A stretch of 64,000 nucleotides of DNA from an uncultured Candidatus Melainabacteria bacterium (GCA_934754655.1 CAKVIC010000004.1:58339-122338); one strand, 5' to 3'; shown: positions 1 through 8,808, numbered from the stretch's first letter. Notes: a model not told the origin generated them from the letters alone. Numbers and translations: made by a program.

Positions 1-902
1 CTATCATCACCTATTTTAATATGGTCAGCTAAACCTGCTTGACCGGCAATAACAACTCTATCACCGATAACGCAACTTCCTGCAATTCCAACTTGAGAAA
101 TAATCATACAACCTTTACCGATTCTACAATTATGACCAATCATAACCAAGTTATCGATTTTTGTATTATCACCAATTGTTGTATTTTCAATAGTACCTCT
201 ATCAATACAAGTATTTGCGCCAATTTCCACGTTGTTACCTATTACAACAGAACCGATTGACGGAATTTTGAAAATAACTTGTTCAACAGCGTTGTCTTTA
301 ATTTCACCATTTTGACGTGCTTGTTCAATATTATTAGGGTTTTCAGTTACAAAACTAAAACCGTCAGCACCTAAAGAAACTCCGTGATGCAAAATAACTT
401 TGTTACCGACCATAACTCTATCGCCAATATGAACTCCGGCATGGAAAAAGCAATCTGCACCAATTTGCGCATTATTTCCAATATAACCGTTTGCTAAAAC
501 TTTTGTATTATTACCAATTTGCGCATTTTCACCAACGTAAACATTCGCACCCAAAGAAACATTTTCACCTAATTTTGCGCTTGGATGCACAACAGCTGTT
601 GGATGAATACCGCTATTAACGTGCGGTTCTTCATAAAACATAGTAATTAATTTCATCATAGCAAGTCTAGGTCTTTCAACTTCAATTGTAGTGAATCCGT
701 CAATGTTAACTCCCAATGGAACCAATGCTGCAAGAGCTTTTGTATTTGATAAATTTGCAATTTCATCTTCACCTAACGCTAATGCTAAAGTATTTTCATC
801 AGCCAACAAAGGTGGTGCAATTTTTGTAATCGCAACATCTTTAGCTTTTGATAGCATTCCGCCTGTAATTTGAGCAATTTGTTCTAATGTAAAAGTTTTC
901 AT
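1..902 (-). CDS. lpxD: UDP-3-O-acylglucosamine N-acyltransferase LpxD (3' end cut by window edge)
   Basis: LpxD adds the second acyl chain to UDP-3-O-acylglucosamine, the third step of lipid A synthesis in the cytoplasm. Read from an ATG at 902, the frame is open to the window edge, giving about 300 residues of a family that is usually near 340. An N-terminal alpha/beta domain of about 100 residues is followed by a long left-handed beta-helix of hexapeptide repeats (IGNN, IGAD, IGDR types). The HHGVSLGADGF segment carries the conserved catalytic histidine. It is the last visible gene of a leftward run dapB-asd-heptose adenylyltransferase-lpxD. Its presence says the cell has an outer membrane with lipid A. 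The C-terminus is not visible. Confidence 0.93.
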   Translation of the reverse strand, partial: MKTFTLEQIAQITGGMLSKAKDVAITKIAPPLLADENTLALALGEDEIANLSNTKALAALVPLGVNIDGFTTIEVERPRLAMMKLITMFYEEPHVNSGIHPTAVVHPSAKLGENVSLGANVYVGENAQIGNNTKVLANGYIGNNAQIGADCFFHAGVHIGDRVMVGNKVILHHGVSLGADGFSFVTENPNNIEQARQNGEIKDNAVEQVIFKIPSIGSVVIGNNVEIGANTCIDRGTIENTTIGDNTKIDNLVMIGHNCRIGKGCMIISQVGIAGSCVIGDRVVIAGQAGLADHIKIGDD

Positions 903-917
903 GACCAACTCCTTATA

Positions 918-1388
918 TTAATTATTATTAATTTTATCAATTATTTTTGTTGTAGATTTTCCTTCGACAAAATCTATAAACTTAACTTTGATATTACATT
1001 TTAATACAACTTCTCTCTCCGGAAGAGTTTCAATTGTGTAATCACCGCCTTTTGTATAAAAATCCGGTTTGATTTTTTCCAACAAACTCGCCGGTGATTT
1101 CTCTTCAAATAATACCACATAATCAACACAACTCAAAGCATTTAATATTTCTGCTCTATCATTTTGATTATTTATCGGACGACTTTCACCTTTAAGCATT
1201 TTTACTGACTTATCCGAATTAAGCATTATTATTGAATAATCCGCGCATTCTTTTGTTTTTTGTAAATATCTTACGTGCCCAACATGCAAAATATCAAAAC
1301 ACCCATTTGTTGCAACAAATGTTTTGCCATTACTTTGTCCTGTGCGAACTATTTTTATAATTTCTTCTTGACTAACTAATTTTCCCAC
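918..1388 (-). CDS. rfaE2: D-glycero-beta-D-manno-heptose 1-phosphate adenylyltransferase (RfaE2/HldE C-domain type)
   Basis: This is a stand-alone nucleotidyltransferase of 156 residues that would activate heptose 1-phosphate with ATP to ADP-heptose for lipopolysaccharide core. The TNGCFDILHVGH segment near residue 27 is the cytidylyltransferase-fold signature with the HxGH motif. ESRPINNQNDRAEIL near residue 68 matches the conserved downstream stretch of the family. In HldE this domain is fused to a kinase; here the kinase is absent, as in organisms with split RfaE1/RfaE2. The start is a GTG overlapping the asd stop by one base (TAGTG), indicating translational coupling. A glycerol-3-phosphate cytidylyltransferase-like role is a less likely alternative. 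Confidence 0.85.
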   Translation of the reverse strand: MGKLVSQEEIIKIVRTGQSNGKTFVATNGCFDILHVGHVRYLQKTKECADYSIIMLNSDKSVKMLKGESRPINNQNDRAEILNALSCVDYVVLFEEKSPASLLEKIKPDFYTKGGDYTIETLPEREVVLKCNIKVKFIDFVEGKSTTKIIDKINNN

Positions 1389-2413
1389 TACTTTCTTTCT
1401 CCAAAAAGTTGCATTTCAATTACTCGCTTGCAGATTCTAACAGTGTTTAAAGCCGCGCCAATTCGTAAATTATCGGCTACACACCATAATGAAATACCAT
1501 TGTCAAAAGCTAAGTTTTTGCGGATTCTGCCGACAAAAACAGGGTCAACATACTGCGCATCACGCGTTGTCGGATATTCATATTCACAAGGATTATCAAT
1601 TACTTTAACCCCATAAGCGTTTGATAGGATTTCTTTCACTTTATCAGGGCTGACATTTTCTTTAAATTCTATATCAACAGCTTCAGAATGCCCTCTAAAT
1701 ACCGGAACTCTCGCTGCTGTGCAAGAAATTTTTACGCTATCATCCAAATGAAGAATTTTATGAGTTTCATTAACAACTTTCATTTCTTCTTTTGTATATC
1801 CATTGTCGCAAAATACGTCAATTTGTGGAATGATATTAAAAGAAATTGGTTTTTTGAAACATTTATTTTCGAAATCTTCACCTTTCAAATTAGCTTCAGT
1901 ATCTTCTTTTAACTCATTAATAGCGGCTAAACCGGCTCCTGATACAGATTGATAAGTTGATACAATCAAGCGTTTAATGCCAAATCTTTTTAATGGCTCT
2001 AAAACTAGCATTAATTGTGAAGTAGAACAATTTGGATTTGCAATAATTCCTTTGTGAAGTTTTAAATCTTCATCATTTACTCCTGCAATAACTAACGGAA
2101 CGTCTTTTTCCATACGAAATGCAGAAGAATTATCAATAATCAAACCACCGCGTTTTACTATTTCTGGTGCAAATTTTTGACTTGTTGAACCGCCTGCTGA
2201 TGCCATTACAATATCTATTCCGTCAAAAGCTTCAGGCGTGGTTTCTTCCACTGTGTATTCTTTATTCATAAATTTTAATTTTGTACCGGCACTTTTTGCA
2301 CTTGATAAAAGTTTCATAGAATTAAATTCAAGTCCAAGTTCTTCTGAAATTTTCATTATTTCTCTGCCGACAACACCTGTTGCGCCAAGTATAGCAATGT
2401 TTGGTTTTCTCAA
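1388..2413 (-). CDS. asd: Aspartate-semialdehyde dehydrogenase
   Basis: Asd reduces L-aspartyl-4-phosphate to aspartate semialdehyde with NADPH, the branch point to lysine/diaminopimelate, methionine and threonine. The 341 residues have the usual family length. The N-terminal GATGVVGRE dinucleotide-binding loop is at residues 10-18 and the catalytic cysteine lies in ANPNCSTSQ near residue 128. The start is a TTG at 2411-2413 with a GGAG ribosome-binding site just upstream; no better ATG exists. It lies 11 bp after dapB and overlaps the next gene by one base, so lysine/peptidoglycan precursor and lipopolysaccharide genes appear co-transcribed. Confidence 0.94.
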   Translation of the reverse strand: MRKPNIAILGATGVVGREIMKISEELGLEFNSMKLLSSAKSAGTKLKFMNKEYTVEETTPEAFDGIDIVMASAGGSTSQKFAPEIVKRGGLIIDNSSAFRMEKDVPLVIAGVNDEDLKLHKGIIANPNCSTSQLMLVLEPLKRFGIKRLIVSTYQSVSGAGLAAINELKEDTEANLKGEDFENKCFKKPISFNIIPQIDVFCDNGYTKEEMKVVNETHKILHLDDSVKISCTAARVPVFRGHSEAVDIEFKENVSPDKVKEILSNAYGVKVIDNPCEYEYPTTRDAQYVDPVFVGRIRKNLAFDNGISLWCVADNLRIGAALNTVRICKRVIEMQLFGERK

Positions 2414-2424
2414 CTTTTTTCTCC

Positions 2425-3174
2425 TTATTGCATTATATTATCTAAGCCGTAGATAAATTTTGTATTCTCTGCGACATATCTTGTTGCCATTAAAACACCT
2501 GACATGTAACATTCACGGTTCATTGAATCGTGTTTAATTGTTAAAATTTGACCTGATGAGCCAAATAAAACCTCTTGAGATGCAATGTAACCTGGAAGTC
2601 TTACTGAATGAATATGTATATTATTGTAAGAATTTGCGCCACGCGCTCCTTTTATGGTTTCCTCTTCCGGACAATTACCGGTAGTAAAGTTTTCATTCAC
2701 TTCTGACATCATTAAAGCTGTCTTAACAGCCGTTCCCGATGGAGCGTCTTTCTTTTGGTTATGATGAAGTTCAATAATTTCAGCATTGTCAAAATATTTT
2801 GATGCCATTTGTGCAAATTTCATTAATAAAACTGCGCCTACTGAAAAATTTGGTGCAATAAGACAAGCAACGTTATTTTTTTCGCTTAAATTTTTTAATT
2901 CTGCAATTTGTTCATCAGTCAAACCGGTTGTTCCGATTACGATTTTTATGCCGTTATTTAAACAATACAGTGCATTTTCATAAATTGATTTTGGTTGAGT
3001 AAAATCAATTAATACATCAAATTTACGGTTGCTGTGAGCTTCTTGAATCGTAGTAAATTCACCATCAAAAATATCAATTTTTGCAACTAATTCCATATCT
3101 TGAGCCGAAGTAACCGCTTTAACGACTTCTTTACCCATTTTTCCGTTTGAACCGCATACTGCAACTTTTATCAT
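2425..3174 (-). CDS. dapB: 4-hydroxy-tetrahydrodipicolinate reductase
   Basis: DapB makes tetrahydrodipicolinate from the aspartate semialdehyde plus pyruvate condensation product on the way to diaminopimelate and lysine. The protein has 249 residues. The N-terminal CGSNGKMGKEV nucleotide-binding loop is followed near residue 147 by HHNQKKDAPSGTA, which contains the conserved substrate-binding and catalytic His/Lys residues. The ATG at 3174 has a GGAGAG ribosome-binding site 5 bases upstream. It is the first gene of the leftward dapB-asd-rfaE2-lpxD run. No diaminopimelate synthase gene (dapA) is visible nearby. Confidence 0.94.
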   Translation of the reverse strand: MIKVAVCGSNGKMGKEVVKAVTSAQDMELVAKIDIFDGEFTTIQEAHSNRKFDVLIDFTQPKSIYENALYCLNNGIKIVIGTTGLTDEQIAELKNLSEKNNVACLIAPNFSVGAVLLMKFAQMASKYFDNAEIIELHHNQKKDAPSGTAVKTALMMSEVNENFTTGNCPEEETIKGARGANSYNNIHIHSVRLPGYIASQEVLFGSSGQILTIKHDSMNRECYMSGVLMATRYVAENTKFIYGLDNIMQ

Positions 3175-3286
3175 TTCTGCTCTCCTAATCTGTAAGTAAA
3201 GAAATTATAATATAAAAACCCTTAACAATAAATCAATTTGTTTAAATTTCTTAATAATAATTAATTTTATTTGTTTTAAATATAGA

Positions 3287-3316
3287 ATGTGGGAAAAGCA
3301 AAAGCTTTTCCCACAT
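3287..3316 (-). terminator. Perfect 13-bp hairpin after the pyruvate oxidoreductase gene
   Basis: Positions 3287-3299 (ATGTGGGAAAAGC) pair perfectly with 3304-3316 around an AAAA loop. It sits 35 bp past the stop of the pyruvate:ferredoxin oxidoreductase gene and upstream of dapB, so it probably ends that transcript. The T-tract on the minus strand is poor, so termination is inferred mainly from stem strength and position. Confidence 0.65.
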
Positions 3317-3350
3317 CTTACGAAATTTTCGTTATATCAACGAATAATTG

Positions 3351-6300
3351 TTACATTAATTCGCCAACAGACTTATAAACAGCCATACGTTTTGCTGCAT
3401 CTGCTTCAGCTTGTTCATATAACGCTTCAGCGTGTTCAGGGTTTGTTTTAAGTAATGACTTATAACGTCCTTCGCTTCTGATAAAGTCTTGATATGCAGC
3501 AGTTGGTTCTTTAGCATCCCAGCTGAATGGTTTTTCAGCAGCCGGATTATATCTGTATAGAGGGAAATAACCGGCATCAACTGCACGTTTTTGTTCTGTT
3601 TGAGTTTTTGACATATCAATACCGTGAGCGATACAAGGAGCATAAGCAAAGATGATTGATGGACCATCATAAGCTTCAGCTTCTTGGAATGCTTTTAGAG
3701 TTTGGTTTCTGTCAGCACCCAATGATACAGAAGCTACATAAACATAACCATAAGACAGGCTCATTAAGCCCATGTTTTTCTTATAAGTTGGTTTACCACC
3801 TGTAGCAAACTTCGCAACCGCACTGGTTGGAGTTGATTTTGAAGCTTGACCACCTGTATTTGAATAAACTTCTGTGTCAAGAACTAAGATATTAACGTTT
3901 TTGTTCTGTGCAAGAACATGGTCAATACCGCCGTAACCAATATCGTTAGCCCAACCATCACCACCGATAATCCAAACAGATTTATCAGTAAAGTAATCTT
4001 CAAGTTCTTTAACTTTCTTGATTACATCACAACCACATTCTTTTGCGTATTTTTCAATAACAACTTTAGCTTTGTTTTGAGCTTCAATTGCCTCAGGAGT
4101 TTTTGAATTATCCCAATGTAACATTGCATTTTGCAACACTTCCTTCAAATCAGCCGGAGCATCTTCTTTTGCAAGAATTTTTTCAACATTAGCTTTTAGC
4201 AAGTTTCTGTTAGAATCTACAGCCAATCTCATACCAAAACCAAATTCAGCATTATCTTCAAATAATGAGTTAGCCCAAGCCGGACCTCTGCCTTCTTTGT
4301 TTTTAGTGTAAGGAATTGTTGGGAATGTTCCTGAATAAATTGAAGAACATCCAGTTGCGTTTGCAACAATTGCATTTTCACCAAACAATTGAGAAACCAA
4401 TTTAACGTAAGGTGTTTCACCACAACCCGCACAAGCGCCTGAAAATTCAAATAATGGTTTTCTCAACATTACACCTTTAACAGTTTTTGTTGTGTTTTTA
4501 CCCATTACGTTATCTGGAGCTTCATCAAAGAATTTTTCGTTAACTTCTTCACAAGCTTCAACTTCTTCTTCAATTGTTGACCAAGAAAGAGCCGGTGTTT
4601 CAGGTTTTCTTTGATTGATAGGACATTGGTCTAAACAAACACCGCAACCTGTACAATCTTTGCAATAAACTTGAACTCTAAATTCTTCTCCATTAGCATT
4701 TGGTAATGCTTTTACAGTTTTGAAAGATTCAGGAGCATCTTTTAAAGTATCTTGTTCAAATAATTTTGTTCTGATTGCTGCGTGTGGACAAGCTGAAGCA
4801 CAAATACCGCATTGTGCACAAACTTCAGAATTCCAATGCGGAACGCGAGGAGCTATACCACGTTTTTCTAAACAAGCAGTACCTGTAGGGATAACACCGT
4901 CAACGCTCATCGCAGAAACTGGAATATCATCACCTTTTTGTCTCATAGATGGTTCAATAATTTTCTTAGCAAAATCAGATGCATGTTCAGGAAGTAATTG
5001 AACATCATCAACACATCCAACGCCATCTAATGATGCAGGAACTGGAACTTCTTGACAAGCATCAATTGCAGCATCAATAAGCGCTAAGTTCATATTAACA
5101 ACGTCATCGCCTTTTTTCTTAAAGGTTTTCTTAGTCATTTCTTTCATTCCTTCAAGAGCTTGTTCAAAAGGAATAATTCCAGAAACTTTGAAATATGCAA
5201 CCATCATTACTGTGTTTGCACCTTTACCTCTTAAACCAGGTTGTTCTTTGATAAGTTTTTCAGCATCAACATTATAGAATTTGATTTCCTTATCAATAAT
5301 TGTTTTTTGCATTTCTCTTGTTAAATGAGCAAAAGCTTCATCCTTTGTATAAGGGCTGTTTAACAAGAAAGTTCCACCCTCTTTAATGCCTTTTAACAAA
5401 TCGTATCTGCCAATGTATGCGTGAGCAGAACAAGAAACAAAATCAGGTGCTGTAATCAAATATGTTGATTTGATTGGCTTATCACCAAATCTTAAGTGAG
5501 AAACTGTAACACCAAATGATTTTTTAGAGTCATACGCAAAGTATGCTTGTGCATCTTTGTTTGTATATTGTCCAATAATTTTAATTGAGTTTTTGTTAGC
5601 ACCAACAGTACCGTCAGAACCTAAGCCCCAGAACATACAGTTTGTTGTTCCTTCCGGTTCAGTAACGATATGTTCTTCAACCGGTAAAGATTTGTGAGTA
5701 ACATCATCTTCAATACCAACAGTAAATCCATGGAAACCATTATTAGCAAGGTGTTTATATACTGCATAAACCATTGATGGTGTAAATTCTTTTGAAGATA
5801 AACCGTAACGACCGCCAATAATTCTGATATCTTTGCCTGCTAAAGCAGCTACAACATCCATGAATAAAGGTTCACCAATAGAACCAGGTTCTTTTGTTCT
5901 ATCTAATACAGCAATTCTCTTAACTGATTGAGGAAGAGCTTCGTTGAATCTCTTAACGTCAAATGGTCTGTATAATCTAACTTTAACTAAACCGTATTTA
6001 GTACCACGTTTAGCGTTCAAGTATTCGATTGTTTCTTCAATTGTTTCACAACCAGAACCAATCGCAACAATTACGTCAGTTGCATCAGGTGCACCGACAT
6101 AATCGAATGGATGATATTGACGACCGGTAACTTTTGCCACTTTATCCATATATTCTTGAACGATATCCGGAACTGCATCATAGAATTTATTAACTGTTTC
6201 ACGTCCTTGGAAGTAAACGTCAGTATTTTGTGCACCAACTTTACAAACCGGTGCTTCTGGACGTAAAGCTCTGTTTTTAAATTCTTCAATATATTGAGGT

Positions 6301-6887
6301 TCAACAAGTTTTGCAATGTCTTCGTAAGAAATTTCTTCAATCTTATGAATTTCATGAGAAGTTCTGAAACCATCAAAGAATTGCAAGAATGGAACTTTAG
6401 CCTTATAAGTAGATAAGTGTGCAACTAAAGCCATATCCATTTCTTCTTGAACACTGTTAGCCGCTAACATTGCATAACCGGTATTTCTGCAACCCATAAC
6501 GTCAGTATGGTCGCCAAAAATAGCCAAAGATTGAGCTGCTAACGCACGTGCAGATACGTGAATAACGTGTGGCAACATTTCACCAGCAACTTTGTGCATT
6601 ACAGGAATCATTAATAACAAACCTTGTGATGCTGTGTAAGTTGAAGTTAATGCACCTGCTGCTAACGAACCGTGAACGGCACCTGCAGCGCCGGCTTCAG
6701 ATTGCATTTCTGCTACGCGAACTTCTTCGCCCCAAATGTTTTTTTTGTGTTGTGATGCCCATTCATCAACCCATTCACCCATTGTAGATGAAGGAGTAAT
6801 TGGGTAAATTGCGGATACTTCGCTTAATGCATACGCAATGTGCGCTGCAGCGTAGTTACCGTCAACTGTTATAGTTTTTCCAGCCAT
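3351..6887 (-). CDS. nifJ: Pyruvate:ferredoxin (flavodoxin) oxidoreductase
   Basis: This single-chain enzyme oxidises pyruvate and CoA to acetyl-CoA and CO2, passing electrons to ferredoxin or flavodoxin; it is oxygen-sensitive and typical of anaerobes. The 1178 residues match the homodimeric family. The N-terminal domain begins with SAIYPITPSSTMGE. Two ferredoxin-type 4Fe-4S motifs lie near residues 690 (CAQCGICASACP) and 742 (CKDCTGCGVCLDQCP). CAGCGETPY near residue 815 and GDGWANDIGYGG near residue 975 belong to the thiamine-diphosphate domain. I choose the ATG at 6887 (MAGKTITVDG) over the TTG-type start at 6917, because AGGAGGG lies at proper spacing before it. Confidence 0.96.
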   Translation of the reverse strand: MAGKTITVDGNYAAAHIAYALSEVSAIYPITPSSTMGEWVDEWASQHKKNIWGEEVRVAEMQSEAGAAGAVHGSLAAGALTSTYTASQGLLLMIPVMHKVAGEMLPHVIHVSARALAAQSLAIFGDHTDVMGCRNTGYAMLAANSVQEEMDMALVAHLSTYKAKVPFLQFFDGFRTSHEIHKIEEISYEDIAKLVEPQYIEEFKNRALRPEAPVCKVGAQNTDVYFQGRETVNKFYDAVPDIVQEYMDKVAKVTGRQYHPFDYVGAPDATDVIVAIGSGCETIEETIEYLNAKRGTKYGLVKVRLYRPFDVKRFNEALPQSVKRIAVLDRTKEPGSIGEPLFMDVVAALAGKDIRIIGGRYGLSSKEFTPSMVYAVYKHLANNGFHGFTVGIEDDVTHKSLPVEEHIVTEPEGTTNCMFWGLGSDGTVGANKNSIKIIGQYTNKDAQAYFAYDSKKSFGVTVSHLRFGDKPIKSTYLITAPDFVSCSAHAYIGRYDLLKGIKEGGTFLLNSPYTKDEAFAHLTREMQKTIIDKEIKFYNVDAEKLIKEQPGLRGKGANTVMMVAYFKVSGIIPFEQALEGMKEMTKKTFKKKGDDVVNMNLALIDAAIDACQEVPVPASLDGVGCVDDVQLLPEHASDFAKKIIEPSMRQKGDDIPVSAMSVDGVIPTGTACLEKRGIAPRVPHWNSEVCAQCGICASACPHAAIRTKLFEQDTLKDAPESFKTVKALPNANGEEFRVQVYCKDCTGCGVCLDQCPINQRKPETPALSWSTIEEEVEACEEVNEKFFDEAPDNVMGKNTTKTVKGVMLRKPLFEFSGACAGCGETPYVKLVSQLFGENAIVANATGCSSIYSGTFPTIPYTKNKEGRGPAWANSLFEDNAEFGFGMRLAVDSNRNLLKANVEKILAKEDAPADLKEVLQNAMLHWDNSKTPEAIEAQNKAKVVIEKYAKECGCDVIKKVKELEDYFTDKSVWIIGGDGWANDIGYGGIDHVLAQNKNVNILVLDTEVYSNTGGQASKSTPTSAVAKFATGGKPTYKKNMGLMSLSYGYVYVASVSLGADRNQTLKAFQEAEAYDGPSIIFAYAPCIAHGIDMSKTQTEQKRAVDAGYFPLYRYNPAAEKPFSWDAKEPTAAYQDFIRSEGRYKSLLKTNPEHAEALYEQAEADAAKRMAVYKSVGELM

Positions 6888-6966
6888 GTAAATAGCCCTC
6901 CTTTTTAATAATTGCAACTACATACAACAAAAAAATACCACAAACATGATTAAACTACAAAATTTT

Positions 6967-7629
6967 TTATATTAATCCTTCACACAAAACAAATCTTCCA
7001 AGCGATTCAACTTCGCAATAATTCTTTAATGAATCAACTAAGCATTTATTTTCGCAAAATCCGCCTGACAAATAAATTTTTTCGGGTTGTTTTGAAAAAT
7101 TCCAAGCATTAAAAGCAATTCCATGTACAAATTTTGAAATAGCATTTTGTGGAGTTTCACCATTAGAAATTGAATCCATAATTTTTTCCATACCAAAAAT
7201 CCCACAAGTTACCGCAAATTTTTCAGAGTTAAAACTCAAATCTGAAGAATTTACATTATAAAATTTTAAAAGCATTTCGACAGTTGCTCCGGTTGAACTT
7301 GCGCAAGAAGTGTTCCAATCCATATCTTGAAATTTGCCATCTTTAAACTTTATCCATTTTGCATCACGGCTTCCTAAATCAAGCACCGTTGCATTAGAAT
7401 CTATATTTCTGCGTTTTGCGCCGTTTGCTAAAGCAATAATTTCGTTTTCATTTGAATTTGTCATGTGTCCACAACAACGATTGGGATTGATGTTTAATTT
7501 TTTTATCATAGAAGATGGCAAAATATAATAATTATTTTCATCTTTTCTACCAACTAAAAAATCTTCATCAAAATTTTTTTGTGAAGTTATTATTTTTGAA
7601 TAAGTCGTTCCTGCATCTAAATAAATCAT
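6967..7629 (-). CDS. BadF/BadG/BcrA/BcrD-type ATPase, acyl-CoA dehydratase activase-like
   Basis: The 220 residues resemble activators of 2-hydroxyacyl-CoA dehydratases, ASKHA-fold ATPases that drive an electron into the dehydratase. DAGTTYSK at residues 5-12 is the first phosphate loop. LDLGSRDAKWIKFKDGKF followed by NTSCASSTGA matches the family's DIGGQD...NxxCAxGTG segment, including the iron-sulfur cysteine region, and YLSGGFCENKCLV near residue 190 matches the C-terminal glycine motif. No dehydratase subunits lie beside it, so the partner is unknown. It is shorter than typical activases (about 260) and some glycines are substituted (CASSTGA), so a regulatory or unrelated ASKHA role is possible. 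Confidence 0.7.
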   Translation of the reverse strand: MIYLDAGTTYSKIITSQKNFDEDFLVGRKDENNYYILPSSMIKKLNINPNRCCGHMTNSNENEIIALANGAKRRNIDSNATVLDLGSRDAKWIKFKDGKFQDMDWNTSCASSTGATVEMLLKFYNVNSSDLSFNSEKFAVTCGIFGMEKIMDSISNGETPQNAISKFVHGIAFNAWNFSKQPEKIYLSGGFCENKCLVDSLKNYCEVESLGRFVLCEGLI

Positions 7630-7659
7630 ACAATAATTTTACACAATAAAGATAAATGA

Positions 7660-7722
7660 TAAAGAGTATATTAATGAAAATTAGGTTTGATGTTGCTGGA
7701 AAACTATTTCAGAATCTGCAAA
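7660..7722 (+). pseudogene. Relic of the repeated 109-aa gene start joined to a repeat fragment
   Basis: From about 7664 the sequence closely follows the leader and first codons of the repeated genes at 11476 and 63835: a TATTAATGAAAATT block begins at 7669, followed by GGTTT. The ATG at 7674 opens only 17 codons (MKIRFDVAGKLFQNLQS). The next stretch, CTATTTCAGAATCTG, equals a piece of the palindromic repeat at 63377-63389. I read it as a truncated remnant of the cassette; coincidence in AT-rich DNA is the alternative. Confidence 0.4.
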
Positions 7723-7740
7723 GTTAACACCTAAAACCGT

Positions 7741-7768
7741 CGCGGATGTCACAAATGTGACATCCGCG
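7741..7768 (-). terminator. Perfect 12-bp GC-rich hairpin after hpf
   Basis: CGCGGATGTCAC at 7741-7752 pairs perfectly with 7757-7768 around AAAT. It lies 33 bp past the hpf stop; on the minus strand it is followed by ACGGTTTT, a short T-run. It is the likely transcript end for the 71-aa gene-hpf unit. Confidence 0.65.
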
Positions 7769-7801
7769 GTTATTTAGCATTAAAATTTATTTTGTATAAA
7801 A

Positions 7802-8167
7802 TTAACTTTCTACTGTTTCTTCAACTTCTTCTTCTTTTGCATCAACATTTCTGATAGAAGCTTTGTCAGAATATAAAGATTTATCTTTAAATTTCTTAAC
7901 TTGTCTATCAAGTTTATCAGCAAGAAGGTCGATACTTGCATACATTGATTCAGCTGATTCTTCACAACGAATTACGCCAATATTTGTTTTGCAAGATACT
8001 TCTGCAACATGTTTTCCGCTTGCTGCAGGATTTTTAATTACAGATAAAACTACATCAATGCCTGTGATTTGATCATAATGATTGACAACTTTGCCCAATT
8101 TTTCTTTCACATAAGCTTTAATAGCCTCTGTAATCTCAATGTTTTTACCGTTTACGTGTATATACAT
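7802..8167 (-). CDS. hpf: Ribosome hibernation promoting factor (HPF/RaiA family)
   Basis: This protein binds the small ribosomal subunit in stationary phase or stress and silences ribosomes. The 121 residues show the beta-alpha-beta-beta-beta-alpha S30AE domain: IHVNGKNIEITEAIKAYV at the start, a central AEVSCKTNIGVIRCEE strand pair, and the YASIDLLADKLDRQVKKFKDK helix with its conserved basic residues. It lacks the long C-terminal dimerisation domain, so it is a short or intermediate type. The ATG at 8167 is chosen because AGGAGG ends 5 bases before it; the GTG at 8173 would overlap the ribosome-binding site. The tail is acidic (EEEVEETVES). Confidence 0.9.
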   Translation of the reverse strand: MYIHVNGKNIEITEAIKAYVKEKLGKVVNHYDQITGIDVVLSVIKNPAASGKHVAEVSCKTNIGVIRCEESAESMYASIDLLADKLDRQVKKFKDKSLYSDKASIRNVDAKEEEVEETVES

Positions 8168-8228
8168 GTACACCTCCTATTGACTACCTTCTTTAATTTT
8201 ACAACACTTTGCAATATTTTTAAAGTGC

Positions 8229-8444
8229 TTATTCTAAAATTTGAGGCAATTCAACATTTGGCGTACCTATTGTACGTACCAATTCTAAAACCGCCGCTTT
8301 CATTTGACATTTTTGAGCTGTTGCACTAAAAAATGCACTGTAAAAACAGCCCTCACAATTACAACCTCTTTTATAACATTCTAGTGCTGTTGGTGTCCAA
8401 CGCTTAACAGCAATAGCTTTTCCCATATCGCGACCTTTAAACAC
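8229..8444 (-). CDS. Small Cys-rich conserved-looking protein, function unknown
   Basis: The 71-residue protein has no family that I can name with certainty. Its core is ALECYKRGCNCEGCFY, then SATAQKCQMKAAVLELVRTIG: four cysteines in 21 residues plus one more downstream, suggesting a metal or iron-sulfur site. The C-terminal part looks like a short helix. The GTG start at 8444 is preceded by GGAGGAG at 6-base spacing, so translation is well supported. It lies 61 bp upstream of hpf on the same strand and probably shares its transcript. The gene is likely real, and a link to translation or stress is inferred only from position. Confidence 0.7.
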   Translation of the reverse strand: MFKGRDMGKAIAVKRWTPTALECYKRGCNCEGCFYSAFFSATAQKCQMKAAVLELVRTIGTPNVELPQILE

Positions 8445-8599
8445 TTATCTCCTCCAATATTTAAATCTATTTTTTCTCCCAAAATCAATTGAATGATTTT
8501 TACCTCATGTATTCATTATATTAGCTAAGAATTCTTTTACAACCCATTAAAACTCAATTGTAACAACTTTTTTACATACACGTAAATTCTACAATAGCT

Positions 8600-8626
8600 T
8601 AGCATAGAGCATTTTGGCTCATGCTA
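8600..8626. promoter_or_regulatory. Hairpin in the 404-bp divergent gap between the Cys-rich gene and efp
   Basis: TAGCAT-A-GAGC at 8600-8610 pairs with GCTC-ATGCTA at 8617-8626 around ATTTTG, a 10-bp stem with one bulge. The rest of 8445-8848 is AT-rich with several CATGC or ATGCTT words (8629-8690) and no gene. It could be an operator or a folded RNA; direction is undetermined. Confidence 0.35.
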
Positions 8627-8779
8627 AATACATAATATCACATGCTTTCAAGCTTTTTCAAATGCTTAAATTCATGTTCCATGCATGTTTCCCCTTTATT
8701 TTTATTAGATTAAGTTTTGTAAAGATGTTGGCATGTGCTTTAAAATGTTATAGAATTGCCCGCCCAAAAGATACCCCCA

Positions 8780-8808
8780 TTGCTCTATAAAAATATTTAT
8801 GTTAATAT
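8780..8808 (+). promoter_or_regulatory. Probable sigma-70-type promoter of efp
   Basis: TTGCTC at 8780-8785 and TAATAT at 8803-8808 are separated by exactly 17 bp. They lie 40 bp before the efp start, which has AAGGAG at 8838-8843. Confidence 0.55.

Noticed and set aside
3351..6887. Several open frames of 60-117 codons overlapping the pyruvate oxidoreductase gene
   Set aside because: They are other-frame shadows of a strongly conserved gene, with no ribosome-binding sites.
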